NCBI GenBank assembly: GCA_910585405.1
Contig: CAJUDO010000001.1
Location: 62,001 to 126,000, forward strand
Reading direction: 5' to 3'
Origin: an uncultured Peptococcaceae bacterium
Lineage (GTDB): Bacteria; Bacillota; Peptococcia; Peptococcales; Peptococcaceae
Length of the DNA stretch: 64,000 bases
Shown piece by piece: positions 45,820-55,356 of this stretch. The translations under genes were made by a program, and so were the position numbers. Under the pieces are notes generated by a model that saw nothing but the letters and a program-made list of their open reading frames with translations, did not search any database and was not told the DNA's origin. Within the stretch, counting starts at the first letter, position 1. Each line of letters opens with the position of its first letter.

Positions 45820-46740
45820 ATGCGGTTAGAACATGCAGAATTGCTTTTGAGTCTGGCAGAAACAGGTTCCTTTAACCAGACCGCCGAGCGGCTATATACA
45901 ACAGCGCAAAGTATTTCCTATCGTGTAAAACAACTGGAAAAAGACCTGAATATACAGATTTTTTACCGCACAAACACAGGTGTTATTTTTACCAAAGAAG
46001 GAGAATATGCTCTGGAGCTTGCACATCAGGTACAGGAACTATATCAGTCGTTTATGCTCAAAATACAACAGGAACAACTGCGCAAGGCACAAAACGCTAA
46101 AACTCCAAACTGCATAAAATTGCTTACAGTTAGTGCCATCTCTTTGCTGGAAATCAAAAAAAATTTCAACTGTTTATATCCGAATGTGGCCCTGATTATT
46201 AAAGAATGTGACAATGCTGCCGTATTGTCGTCACTATTAAAAAAGAAATGTGACATGGTCTTGTGGTCTGTAAATCAACTTTATTTTGAAGAACAAATGA
46301 AAGATTTTGGAAACGAACTAATCTACGAAATATTACAGCAAGATAGAATTGTCATCGTTATGTCCGCTAAACTGGACCTGGCAAAAAAAAACAATGCCAT
46401 CGTTACCGCACAGGACATCGCCGGAAAGCCGAAAAGCAAACTAGGTTTGCTTCCATGGGAAAATCATTTACCGCCGTCAACAGATTATGGAGAATATGAA
46501 GGCGACAATATCGCAATGCATCAGCACATTATCCTCAACGAGGGCGGTGTCACTTTTATGTCCGAAAAAACATATCTTAGCTTTTTCAACAATAGCAAAT
46601 ATATTGCGAAACAATATGCCCATGGCACATCGTTAATTTACCACATATTGCTGCACCGTAAAGATACAGTCCATCCAATATTTAATACACTGTCAGATAT
46701 CATCAAACAAGAGTTCAATTGCACTCCACCCCAAATATAA
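45820..46740 (+). CDS. LysR-family transcriptional regulator 3
   Basis: The 306-residue regulator has the winged helix LEHAELLLSLAETGSFNQTAERLYTTAQSISY. The ATG at 45820 follows AAGGAGGG by seven bases. Its effector domain is quite diverged from the other LysR proteins in the window. It lies between phosphodiesterase-like gene 2 and the first catabolic cassette, so either could be its target. Confidence 0.86.
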   Translation: MRLEHAELLLSLAETGSFNQTAERLYTTAQSISYRVKQLEKDLNIQIFYRTNTGVIFTKEGEYALELAHQVQELYQSFMLKIQQEQLRKAQNAKTPNCIKLLTVSAISLLEIKKNFNCLYPNVALIIKECDNAAVLSSLLKKKCDMVLWSVNQLYFEEQMKDFGNELIYEILQQDRIVIVMSAKLDLAKKNNAIVTAQDIAGKPKSKLGLLPWENHLPPSTDYGEYEGDNIAMHQHIILNEGGVTFMSEKTYLSFFNNSKYIAKQYAHGTSLIYHILLHRKDTVHPIFNTLSDIIKQEFNCTPPQI

Positions 46741-46794
46741 CTTTAGAAAACCTAGGTATATTATTGTTTTTCATATATCACATCCGCATTGTCT

Positions 46795-47050
46795 TTGAGG
46801 ATTTCACAAACACTTCTCTATAAAAGAAAAAAGCAGCTCCCACAGTGGAAAACTGCTTCTTTCTTTTAACAAGAGATGATACTATATATCCTAAATATGA
46901 AGTTCTGCTTCAAAGCCTTCCTGAATTCCCAAGTACCCATTTTTTATACGTTTGTCATCGCCAACGGCGACAACTTCACCGTGATAGGTTTCGCTCAGAC
47001 TTCCATTGTATTGATTTTTATTGACTCCGATAATTTTTTCATGCATTTCT
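46795..47050. pseudogene. Composite relic of the LysR4/ene-reductase B locus
   Basis: Three pieces match 53.2-55.3 kb in order: 46795-46816 matches the LysR 4 3' end (21 of 22 bases), 46817-46998 matches that gene's terminator and the reductase C-terminus, and 46999-47050 matches the reductase start. On the minus strand an ATG at 47042 reads MKKLSESIKINTMEV then TGA; the C-terminal piece is in another frame (SLSETYHGEVVAVGDDK up to the TAG at 46891). About 1.8 kb of reductase gene is missing. The stem AAGCAG/CTGCTT at 46825-46867 may still act as terminator for LysR 3. Confidence 0.8.
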
Positions 47051-47071
47051 CTCTTCATAATATTCCTGCTT

Positions 47072-47899
47072 TTTCATGAACTATTTTTCCAGCTTTAATA
47101 ATTTTGCTGCATTGTGATACAATACCTTCGGCAATGCTTCCTCGCTCAAACCATTTTTCTGATATTCCCCTACAGCCCGTTCCAATGCAAAGCCCGGATA
47201 ACAAGAACCAAACAAAATACGATCCTGCAATACATTATTTGCTGCAATCACATATCCCTGATATCCTGGGTTCGTGGTGAAACCATAATAATCAATATCC
47301 AAGTATACATTAGGTCTCTGATATGCTACATGACAAATCTCTGTCACATACGGCCAACCTCCATGGGACAGCACCAACGTCATATCTGGAAACATTTTCG
47401 CTACTCTGTCAATATAGATGGGATTATAATTTTCCAGTTTGTCGCAGAACAGTCCGCCAAATGTCAAAGATACCAAGATGCCTTCTGCCTGACATTTTTC
47501 ATAAATAGGCCACAGCATTTTATCGTCCGCAGGCATGGAGCCTCTCAGGAAAAATTGACCCGGCTCCATAATAATCCCGTCAGCCTTTCCTTCTCCTACA
47601 TACAAATCAATATCTTCCAATGCTTTTTTCCCATCCCATGGGTCGATATGCGCTAATCCTGCAAAGCGTCCCGGATACAGCTTCTTCAATTCCGCAATAT
47701 CGTTGTTGTCGTTGCCTACACGCATTGGCACTACTCCAACTTCTATCCCCGCTCCATCCATTTCTTTTATCATCTTATCCATATCAAATTCCAATGCTGC
47801 TACTGGTGCCGTCGGACGTAAATCTTCATTGTACAGATAACTCTCTTTGAAACTTTTAAACGGTGGTCTTAGTCTCCAGTCAATCGCTTTTAACATGAT
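47072..47899. repeat. 828-bp direct repeat, copy 1 (partner 58896-59723)
   Basis: The segment is the same as 58896-59723 except for one base (47884 T, 59708 C). Its ends fall just outside the stop and start codons of one amidohydrolase gene. Flanks are unrelated. Confidence 0.95.
47081..47896 (-). CDS. Amidohydrolase-2-like TIM-barrel protein, cassette A (duplicate 1)
   Basis: The 271-residue protein resembles the amidohydrolase-2 family (PF04909: ACMSD-type decarboxylases, lactone hydrolases). The N-terminal HxH reads DWRLRPPF and the last Asp of GSDxP reads GSCYP; the middle His is kept in LSHGGWPYV. So the usual metal site is mostly lost. It differs from the protein at 58905 by one residue (Ile/Val 5). 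The ATG at 47896 has AGGAGG at a short distance. It lies downstream of ene-reductase A and is likely co-transcribed with it. Confidence 0.75.
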   Translation of the reverse strand: MLKAIDWRLRPPFKSFKESYLYNEDLRPTAPVAALEFDMDKMIKEMDGAGIEVGVVPMRVGNDNNDIAELKKLYPGRFAGLAHIDPWDGKKALEDIDLYVGEGKADGIIMEPGQFFLRGSMPADDKMLWPIYEKCQAEGILVSLTFGGLFCDKLENYNPIYIDRVAKMFPDMTLVLSHGGWPYVTEICHVAYQRPNVYLDIDYYGFTTNPGYQGYVIAANNVLQDRILFGSCYPGFALERAVGEYQKNGLSEEALPKVLYHNAAKLLKLEK

Positions 47900-47930
47900 C
47901 CATTCCTCCTGAAATCTCTTTTCCATACCC

Positions 47931-49862
47931 TCAAATCGCTAATCCAGCTTCAAAACCTTCTTGTATATTGTAATACCCATTTTTTACGCTGTTGGCATCA
48001 CCAATGCATTGATATTTGCCAGTGTATTCCTGAATCTTTTGAATAAATGTGCGTTCCGTCTGTACACCCACAGCCAGAATGATTTTATCAAAACTTGTAT
48101 ACTGCTTTTGAACCTCATCTTGCTCTAAGACAAGGATTCCATCCTCTACTGCCAATACTTTTGTATTCGTCAGAACCGTCACACCGTGTCTTTCCAAACT
48201 CTGAATTAAAAGTGCCTTAGGATTTCCGACGCCATCTTTCACAATCTCAGGCTGCATTTCAATCAATGTGACATCACATCCAGAAGTCGCCAACCATTCC
48301 GCAGTTTCTGCTCCAACCAGACCGCCACCGATAATAGCAAGCTTGCCTGTGGCTTTTTGTTTTCCAGCCAACACATCATGCGCCGTCACTACAAATCCAT
48401 CTTCCTGACCTTGCTTTACACCTGAAATAGGCGGAATAAGCGGTTTGCTGCCTGTCGCAATCAAAACCATATCAGGCTGTTGCTGCATCAGTTCCTCTAT
48501 CGACAACTCTTTGTTCAAATAAAGTGTGACACCCAGACGTTTTAGTTCCTGCTCTTGCCAGCCAATCAAAGAAGCAAATTCGCTTTTCCCTAACGGTACA
48601 GCCGCTAGATTCCACTGACCGCCTAACTTATCAGATTTTTCAACCAGCGTTACACTATGACCTTTATACGCAGCTGCAATCGCAGCTGCACATCCAGACA
48701 CGCCTCCGCCGACAACATAAACCGATTTTCTACATTTTGCCGGAGATAAATCATACATCGTTTCTTTCGCCGTACATGGATTCATTAAACAGCGAATCTG
48801 TTTGCCTTTGCCGATTTCTCCCTGACAACCCTGTACACATCCGATACAATGAATAATTTGCTCATATCGTCCATCTTTAGCTTTATTGGGCAGTTGCGGG
48901 TCGGCCAGCGAAGCACGGGCCATCGTCACAAGATCTGCCTTGCCAGAAAGTAAAATGGTTTCTGCCAGCGCGATATCATTGATTCCACCAACGGCAATCA
49001 CCGGAATAGACACCAACTTTTTTATTTCAGCAGCATTATCCACATAATGTGCTCTTGGAATCATATAAGGTAGCGTAATCACAGGACGTGATGCATAAAC
49101 CCCTTGTGTGCAATGTAATAAATCCACACCGGCTTGTTCCAGCAATCGAGCTATCACTTTGCTTTCCTCAATCTCCAAACCGCCTTCTACATATTCGGCT
49201 GTACACAGACGGAAAGAAATTGGATAATCCGGCCCAACCTTTTCCCGGATCGCTTTCACAATCTCCACAGCAAATTTTGCACGCCCATAAATTGTGCCGC
49301 CATATTCGTCACTACGTTTATTAGAAAATGGCGATATAAATTGTCCAACAAGATATCCCGATGCACCATGAATTTCCACACCGTCAAAACCTGCTTCTTT
49401 TACAAAATAGGCACTTTGTGCAAACCATTGTATAATTTCCTTTATTTCTTCTTTTGTCAGTTCTCGCGGAATTTCGGGCATGGTAGGGTCTTTTATGGCA
49501 GACGGTGCTACTGGGCATTCTCCTGTCAAGCCACTATGAGTTTCCCTGCCGGCATGATAAATTTGTGCAAAAATCGTTCCGCCGGCAGCATGGATTCGCT
49601 CTGTCAATTTCGCATGACTTGCCGCCAACTCTGCATTATAAATTGCTGGAAGTGTCTTTCCCGCTCCGACGTGAGGCGCGACAATATAATCTTCCGTAAT
49701 AATTAATCCCCAGCCGCCTTTAGCTTTTGCTTCGTGATAAGTAATATAAGCTTCGGAAGCCGTCCCATCTGGGTTCACCAAATTGGATAACATGGCCGAT
49801 ACAACCAGCCTGTTTTTCAACGTCAAACCATTGATTTGAATCGGTTCAAATACCTTTTCCAT
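47931..49862 (-). CDS. FMN/4Fe-4S/FAD ene-reductase A (enoate reductase/2,4-dienoyl-CoA reductase family)
   Basis: The 643-residue protein has an OYE-type FMN barrel (1-330: FEPIQINGLTLKNRLVVS, QIYHAGRE, GFDGVEIHGASGYL), a cluster motif C-x2-C-x3-C-x11-C (CIGCVQGCQ...RC), and FAD- and NAD(P)-binding folds (VVGGGVSGCAAAIAAA; AIIGGGLVGAETAEWL). Such enzymes reduce an activated C=C bond with NAD(P)H. The active-site HGAH segment here reads HGAS. The chosen ATG has a weak ribosome site; an in-frame GTG four codons earlier is possible. No signal peptide, so it is cytosolic. Confidence 0.88.
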   Translation of the reverse strand: MEKVFEPIQINGLTLKNRLVVSAMLSNLVNPDGTASEAYITYHEAKAKGGWGLIITEDYIVAPHVGAGKTLPAIYNAELAASHAKLTERIHAAGGTIFAQIYHAGRETHSGLTGECPVAPSAIKDPTMPEIPRELTKEEIKEIIQWFAQSAYFVKEAGFDGVEIHGASGYLVGQFISPFSNKRSDEYGGTIYGRAKFAVEIVKAIREKVGPDYPISFRLCTAEYVEGGLEIEESKVIARLLEQAGVDLLHCTQGVYASRPVITLPYMIPRAHYVDNAAEIKKLVSIPVIAVGGINDIALAETILLSGKADLVTMARASLADPQLPNKAKDGRYEQIIHCIGCVQGCQGEIGKGKQIRCLMNPCTAKETMYDLSPAKCRKSVYVVGGGVSGCAAAIAAAYKGHSVTLVEKSDKLGGQWNLAAVPLGKSEFASLIGWQEQELKRLGVTLYLNKELSIEELMQQQPDMVLIATGSKPLIPPISGVKQGQEDGFVVTAHDVLAGKQKATGKLAIIGGGLVGAETAEWLATSGCDVTLIEMQPEIVKDGVGNPKALLIQSLERHGVTVLTNTKVLAVEDGILVLEQDEVQKQYTSFDKIILAVGVQTERTFIQKIQEYTGKYQCIGDANSVKNGYYNIQEGFEAGLAI

Positions 49863-49884
49863 CCCATTCACCCACTTCACTTCA

Positions 49885-50742
49885 TTAAAACGCTTCCAAT
49901 TGTTCTTCATCAATACCCAAAAACTGCAACGCATTACGGAACATCATATTTTCCAGAAACTCACCACGTACGCCGCAATTCAAATACTGCTCAACTGATT
50001 CCTTTTGGGAAACGATAGGATAAGCGGAACCGTAAATAATCTTATCTTTTATAACTGTATTCACCGCTGCCGCATATTCAGATGTAAACGGCGTAGCATA
50101 CATATACAAATCTGGCATAACATATACATTTTTACGCATCAAAGCAATCCAGACAATTTCCTGTACAAAAGGCCACCCTCCATGGGAAAGTAACATCCGC
50201 AAATTTGGAAATTGCAGCGCCAAACGGTCGACACTTTTCGGATCCATTTTCTCCAGAGATGGATGCAGCATACCACCAAATCCTAAAATCACGGGAATAT
50301 TTTTCTTTTCGCATAATTCATAGATCGGCATCATTCTGGCATCATCCACTGCCATGGGATCCTCACCGAAACCAGGTTCTACCACAACCCCTTTTAACGG
50401 CCCCTGTACCACATATTTTTCTATTTCCTGTAAAGCATCCTGTCCATCATGTCCGTCCACTCCTGCAAAACCAATAAAACGTCCTGGATATTCTTGCAAT
50501 AACTGCACCAAATCATCATTACTCATACCAAAAGCTTTTCGAGCCGGTACCACGCTCTTTACGATATTTAATGCATCTATTTCCTGTAATAATAAATCCA
50601 TAGAGTTTTGACGAACTGACGCTGGTAAAGTCATATTATACTTTCCAGATGCAACTTTCTCTCTAAACGGAATATCCGCAAAAAAACCTGTTTCCAGATA
50701 TTTTCCATAAGGTGGACGTACTCTAAAATCAATAATTTTCAT
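49885..50742 (-). CDS. Amidohydrolase-2-like TIM-barrel protein, cassette A
   Basis: The 285-residue protein opens MKIIDFRVRPPYGKYL, where relatives have a metal-binding HxH. Kept features are GFAGVDGHDG, VVVEPGFGEDP, LSHGGWPFVQEI and GSAYP in place of GSDYP. It is a diverged paralogue of the proteins at 47081, 58035 and 58905. It sits between the permease and ene-reductase A, with 25 and 22 bases of spacing, in one operon. The reaction is unknown; hydrolysis or decarboxylation of a reduced product is a guess. Confidence 0.72.
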   Translation of the reverse strand: MKIIDFRVRPPYGKYLETGFFADIPFREKVASGKYNMTLPASVRQNSMDLLLQEIDALNIVKSVVPARKAFGMSNDDLVQLLQEYPGRFIGFAGVDGHDGQDALQEIEKYVVQGPLKGVVVEPGFGEDPMAVDDARMMPIYELCEKKNIPVILGFGGMLHPSLEKMDPKSVDRLALQFPNLRMLLSHGGWPFVQEIVWIALMRKNVYVMPDLYMYATPFTSEYAAAVNTVIKDKIIYGSAYPIVSQKESVEQYLNCGVRGEFLENMMFRNALQFLGIDEEQLEAF

Positions 50743-50767
50743 AATCTACTATTCTCCTTCTTTTTTA

Positions 50768-52165
50768 TTAAAGTAATCCCATAAACATCCAATAAGGGAT
50801 AATGATTACGCCAAAGAAAATTAAAAATAAAATATTTTTTATCAAATGGCATTTAATAAAATCTTTCATTGTCATAACACCAAAAGAGAAAATAAATAAA
50901 TATGCTGGAACCTCATGGGGCAAAAACAACATGTCTACCGTATAAAACAAACTCAACAATGGTGCTTTCAGCGCAAAGCCCAGTTCCGTACAAACTTGTA
51001 CAATAGGCATCGCTAAAGTTGTAACTAAAGCCAACGGCGTCAACAACATATTACCAATCATCCCGATGCCTAAAATACTGTACAAAATCTGTACAATACT
51101 CATTTTTCCTAATAATGGAGTTAAAATCTGACCCAGTAATTCTGTAGCCCCAATTTCTGCTGCAGTATTGGCAATCGCCAAGCAACCTGTTGCAAAAAAT
51201 ACTAGCCCCAATTTGCTTTTCAAGAAGTCCAATGTATGTTCATCTGTCATATGGAAAAATGGCAGGAAACACAACCAAGGAAATACCATAAACGCGTAAT
51301 TTACATTAAAATGATGGAATTCGCTGGTAGACATGTATACTGTAATTGCAACCATTAAAATTGCTGCTTTTATCTCTAATGGTGTAATCTTTCCCAGTTT
51401 TTGATATTCCGTTGCAAAAAACTGTTTACTATCACCAAGATTATCGTTGCTGGTCTTATAAACTTTACAGAGAATAAATATATACACAAAAATGAAAATC
51501 AAGATTGGTGCGCCATATTTCAAAGGCTCCCAAATTCCAATATTAAAGTTGGGGTCAACAGTCTGCGCAGCTGCAATCATCGGCGCCATCTGAATTGGAT
51601 AGTAAGTTAAAATTCTGGCCGTAATTGCCGCCACCCCACTGGCCATCATAAATACAATGCCTTCTGCTTTTTTGTGAATACCCAAAGATACACAAAAACC
51701 ATACGCTAATACTTCCAACAAATAACCGTCATTTCCGTACGAAGCAAAGGTAATTAAAATCCCAATTGCCAAAAATCCGTATAACGCCGCGTGATAAGAA
51801 CCTCCCACCTTTGTCATTGTCCACAACGCAATTCTTCTTAACAAGCCACTTTGATCCAAAATAGCTGCAAAAACAAAAGCGCCAATGACCAGATAAGAAA
51901 CATCATTCGTCCAACCTTTTAATGCTACAGATGAAGGAACTACTTGAAATACCACATAAGACATCGGCAAGGCAACCCCGACCACCATAATACCAACCAA
52001 ATCAAAAACGACCATCAGAATCAAACATACGGTAATACATAAAAAGGCTCTCATTTGCGCCGTATAAGCCCCTGTTAAAGGAATTACATAAATTGCTGCT
52101 GTCAGTAAAACTGTAATCAGCCATTGAAGTTTTTTCGAAGAAACCTTCTTAACCGTTTCACTCAT
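50768..52165 (-). CDS. SLC13/DASS-like anion permease, cassette A
   Basis: The 465-residue protein has about 11-12 membrane helices. The second half carries CLAIANTAAEIGA, in place of the SNT sodium/carboxylate motif of SLC13 proteins, and MLLTPLALVTTLAMPI. Such permeases take up di- or tricarboxylates with sodium. AGGAGG precedes the ATG at 52165. It is the first gene of the cassette, divergent from LysR 4. The family link is by architecture and motif, not search. Confidence 0.72.
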   Translation of the reverse strand: MSETVKKVSSKKLQWLITVLLTAAIYVIPLTGAYTAQMRAFLCITVCLILMVVFDLVGIMVVGVALPMSYVVFQVVPSSVALKGWTNDVSYLVIGAFVFAAILDQSGLLRRIALWTMTKVGGSYHAALYGFLAIGILITFASYGNDGYLLEVLAYGFCVSLGIHKKAEGIVFMMASGVAAITARILTYYPIQMAPMIAAAQTVDPNFNIGIWEPLKYGAPILIFIFVYIFILCKVYKTSNDNLGDSKQFFATEYQKLGKITPLEIKAAILMVAITVYMSTSEFHHFNVNYAFMVFPWLCFLPFFHMTDEHTLDFLKSKLGLVFFATGCLAIANTAAEIGATELLGQILTPLLGKMSIVQILYSILGIGMIGNMLLTPLALVTTLAMPIVQVCTELGFALKAPLLSLFYTVDMLFLPHEVPAYLFIFSFGVMTMKDFIKCHLIKNILFLIFFGVIIIPYWMFMGLL

Positions 52166-52201
52166 AAAAATCCTCCTGTACTTCATTTGATTTTGTAAAT
52201 T

Positions 52202-52282
52202 GTTATCGATAACCTTTTCTGTCCTTATTATAATATATAAATATTTTTTTTGTAAAATATATCCCTACTATGTTTACCATAG
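52202..52282. promoter_or_regulatory. Candidate LysR operators between permease A and LysR 4
   Basis: GTTATCGATAAC (52202-52213) is a perfect 12-bp palindrome. CTATG-N5-CATAG (52268-52282) fits the LysR T-N11-A pattern. Both lie in the 214-base divergent gap, the usual place for LysR sites. Confidence 0.45.
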
Positions 52283-52322
52283 ATAACATATATGATGCTA
52301 TTTTTCATATTTCCTAATTATT

Positions 52323-52351
52323 TTGTATTTTGTGCCGAATAATGCTATAAT
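52323..52351 (+). promoter_or_regulatory. LysR 4 promoter
   Basis: TTGTAT (52323-52328) and TATAAT (52346-52351), spacer 17, about 29 bases before the ATG. Confidence 0.6.
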
Positions 52352-52379
52352 AGTGTCCTAAAAGATCGGAGGGTTTCTT

Positions 52380-53306
52380 ATGCAATTAGAACAATTTCTT
52401 TATGCTAATGAAATTGCAAAGTGCGGTTCCATTACACAAGCTGCTAAAAATCTTTTCATTACACAGCCTTCGTTAACTATCGCGATTCAAAAATTGGAAA
52501 CAGAGCTGGGATTTTCTCTTTTTAATCGTTCGCAAAAGGGTGTACAAATTACAGAAAAAGGGGAAGAAGCACTCTCCTATATGCAACAAATTTTAACCTT
52601 AACTGAAAATTTAACAAATCTTTCCCCTTCCAAAGCAACTGCCTTCACAACAATGCAACTTATAGCTTTTCCCATGTTTTTTGACTTATTAGACGAAACC
52701 CTTTTTTATAAAATTCAAAACACCTGCCCCAATTTAGATTTTAAAATAATTGAACAAACAGCGAGCACAATCTTGCAGGAAGTAAAAAACGGCTCGCTTA
52801 ATTTTGCAATTAGTGGCAATGCTTCTCCTGTATATCAATCTTTACAAGCTTCTCTCAAAGACTCTAAAGCGAATAATATTGCCTTGCAGATTTTATATCA
52901 GGAGCCGTTATTTCTGTTGCTACCGGAAAATCACATATTATTGTCAAAAGAAACAATTTTATGTCAAGATTTGAAAAATGAAACATTTCTTTATTTTGGC
53001 GAACATTTACAAAAAAATCAACTAAATATACTGGAAGGCCACGACTTTCAATTTCAAGAAACTATCCCTTTTTACCGTCGCACCTCTATCAAAAAAGCCT
53101 TGTTGATGGGACAAGGTATTAGCATTATGAGCAAAAGCCAATTTATAAATGATCCGTTATTCCTCAGTGGAAAATTTTTTGCTCGTACAATTGAAGATTT
53201 CACAAACACTTCCATTCACTATCTAATTTATAATAAACGTCATGTTTTCTCTAAAACAGAAACTGATGTATTGCAAATTGTAAAGGATTTCTATGGCTCC
53301 CTATAA
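52380..53306 (+). CDS. LysR-family transcriptional regulator 4
   Basis: The 308-residue regulator has the winged helix LEQFLYANEIAKCGSITQAAKNLFITQPSLT and an effector domain. GGAGGG precedes the ATG. It is divergent from cassette A (permease, amidohydrolase, ene-reductase A, amidohydrolase), its probable target, and convergent with the broken ene-reductase B. A fragment of its 3' end is found again at 46795. Confidence 0.88.
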   Translation: MQLEQFLYANEIAKCGSITQAAKNLFITQPSLTIAIQKLETELGFSLFNRSQKGVQITEKGEEALSYMQQILTLTENLTNLSPSKATAFTTMQLIAFPMFFDLLDETLFYKIQNTCPNLDFKIIEQTASTILQEVKNGSLNFAISGNASPVYQSLQASLKDSKANNIALQILYQEPLFLLLPENHILLSKETILCQDLKNETFLYFGEHLQKNQLNILEGHDFQFQETIPFYRRTSIKKALLMGQGISIMSKSQFINDPLFLSGKFFARTIEDFTNTSIHYLIYNKRHVFSKTETDVLQIVKDFYGSL

Positions 53307-53308
53307 AA

Positions 53309-53350
53309 GGAAGAAGCAGCTCCCATAGTTGAGAACTGCTTCTTTCTTTT
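53309..53350. terminator. Bidirectional terminator between LysR 4 and ene-reductase B
   Basis: AAGAAGCAG/CTGCTTCTT with T-rich tail on the plus strand and CTTCTTCCTTTT on the minus strand. A near copy is at 46825-46867. Confidence 0.75.
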
Positions 53351-53370
53351 GATAAGAGATACTGTATATC

Positions 53371-55296
53371 CTAAATATGAAGTCCTGCTTCAAAACCTTC
53401 CTGGATTCCCAAGTACCCATTTTTTGCACGTTTGGCATCGCCAACGGCGACAACCTCACCGTGATAAGTTCCGCTCAGACTTTCTTCCAATTCTTTATTT
53501 GCGCGAACGCCAATAGCAATAATCACTGTATCTATATCAGAAATCCGAACTTCCTCGCCGTCTTTCTCTCCAACCACCGCATCTGCTTCAATGGCTGTCA
53601 CTTTCATGGAAGTATATACATTCACATGATTTTGCGCCAAACGTTTTAGCAGCATTGCTTTTGGAGTCGGTTCCCCATCTCGCATCAGTGCATCCATCAT
53701 TTCGACAATGCTGACCTGTCTGCCATGACATGCCAGAAAATCTGCCGTTTCTGCGCCTACCAGGCCGCCGCCAATGACAGCAACCCGCTGACCTGCTTCC
53801 ACTTTTCCCAACAGTACATCCTGTGCCAATACAACCTGCGGTCCATCAATACCAGGAATTTTCGGCACAACTGGATTACTTCCTGTCGCGACAATCACTG
53901 CATCCGGCGCGGATTCGGCCACCATCGCTGCTGTCACTTCACAGTTGTATTTCACGGTAACACCTAATTGTGCCAACTGATTTTGCTGCCAGACAACCAA
54001 TGTGGTAAATTCCGTTTTGCACATCGGCACTGCCGCAGCAATCCATTGACCGCCAAGCTGAGTATTCTTCTCAAATACTGTTACCTGATGCCCTCTTTTC
54101 GCCGCGATGATAGCAGCTTCACAACCAGACACGCCACCTCCGGCAACCCAAACTGTTTTCTTTTTCTCTGCTGGCTTAATCTGATATTCATCTTCCATAC
54201 CGGTCATAGGATTTACCAGACAGCGCACTTTTCCTGTCCCTGCATTACTGTTGGCGAGACAACCTTGCAAACATCCGATGCAACGTCCGATTTCATCGTA
54301 ACGACCATCTCTCACTTTATTAGGCAGTTCTGGATCCGCCAAAGAGGCACGCGCCATCGTTACCAAGTCTGCTTTCCCTGAACACAGAATTGCTTCTGCT
54401 AAATCCGGATCATTAATTCGTCCAACCGCACTGACCGGAATACGCACTACTGATTTGATAGCAGCCGCATTTTCCACGAAAGCCCCTCGGGTCACACCAA
54501 AGGGCGGCACAACTGCCTCAATGGACGTATAAACCCCCTGCGAACAATGAATCATATCTACGCCAGCTTCCTCCAGCATCTGCGCAAAGGCCTTGGCTTC
54601 TTCTAATGCCAAACCTCCATCCACATATTCTTGTACACTCATGCGATAAATAATGGGATATTCTGCGCCCACTCTTTCCCGAATTTTCGCCGTAATTTCC
54701 AAAGCAAACCGTGCGCGGTTGCGTAAGCTTCCTCCATAACAATCAACTCTTTTATTAGAAAAAGGAGATACAAACTGGTTCACCAGATAGCCGTGGGCAC
54801 CGTGAATTTCAATGGCATCAAATCCTGCCTCTTTTGCCCGCTAAGCTGCGGCCGCAAATTGCTCTTCAATTTCTAAAATTTCCTCTATTGTCAACGCCCG
54901 CGGCTGTTCTGGCATCGTGGGATCTTGGATTGCTGAGGGCGCTACCGGTTGCACTCCTGTGACAGCTGAAACAGTCTCTCTGCCTGCATGATAAAGCTGT
55001 GCCGCAATTTTCCCCCCTGCCTGATGCACCCGCTCTGTCAACCGCTGATGACTGGCAATTTGGCTGTCATCATACAAAGCCGGCAGCGGAGCAGACGCCC
55101 CAGCAGTCGGTGAAATGATATAATCCTCTGTGATAATCAACCCCCAGCCACCTTTGGCTTTTGCTTCATGATAAGCAATATATTTCTCACTGGCTGTGCC
55201 GTCTGGATTGGCATAGCCGGTCACCATCGCGGACACAATCATCCGATTTTTCAATTCCATTGTATTGATTTTTATTGGTTCTAATAATTTTTTCAT
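53371..55296 (-). pseudogene. Ene-reductase B, interrupted by an in-frame TAG
   Basis: The reading frame from 55296 encodes 151 residues (LEPIKINTMELKNRM, LYHAGRE), meets TAG at 54843-54841, then goes on in the same frame to 53371 with RAKEAGFDAIEIHGAHGYL, the cluster motif CIGCLQGC...RC, and FAD and NAD folds. Without the stop it would be a normal 641-residue ene-reductase. Paralogues carry Val or Tyr/Phe-type residues at this place, so the stop is a nonsense change, not a conserved recoding site. No restart with a good ribosome site was seen; the next in-frame ATG lies far inside the barrel. It follows permease B. Confidence 0.85.
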
Positions 55297-55356
55297 GCAC
55301 TTCTCTCTCCTACTCTGTCATCATTTTATATCATCAAGCCAATAAAACTATATTTT

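Noticed and set aside
47114..47656. 180-residue plus-strand frame, seen again at 58938-59480
   Set aside because: It is antisense to the duplicated amidohydrolase gene. Its exact repetition only reflects the DNA duplication. No ribosome site or domain is seen.
54841..54843. TAG as pyrrolysine or other recoding
   Set aside because: The site is not in a methylamine methyltransferase, paralogues do not keep a special residue here, and no Pyl genes are in the window. A nonsense change is simpler.
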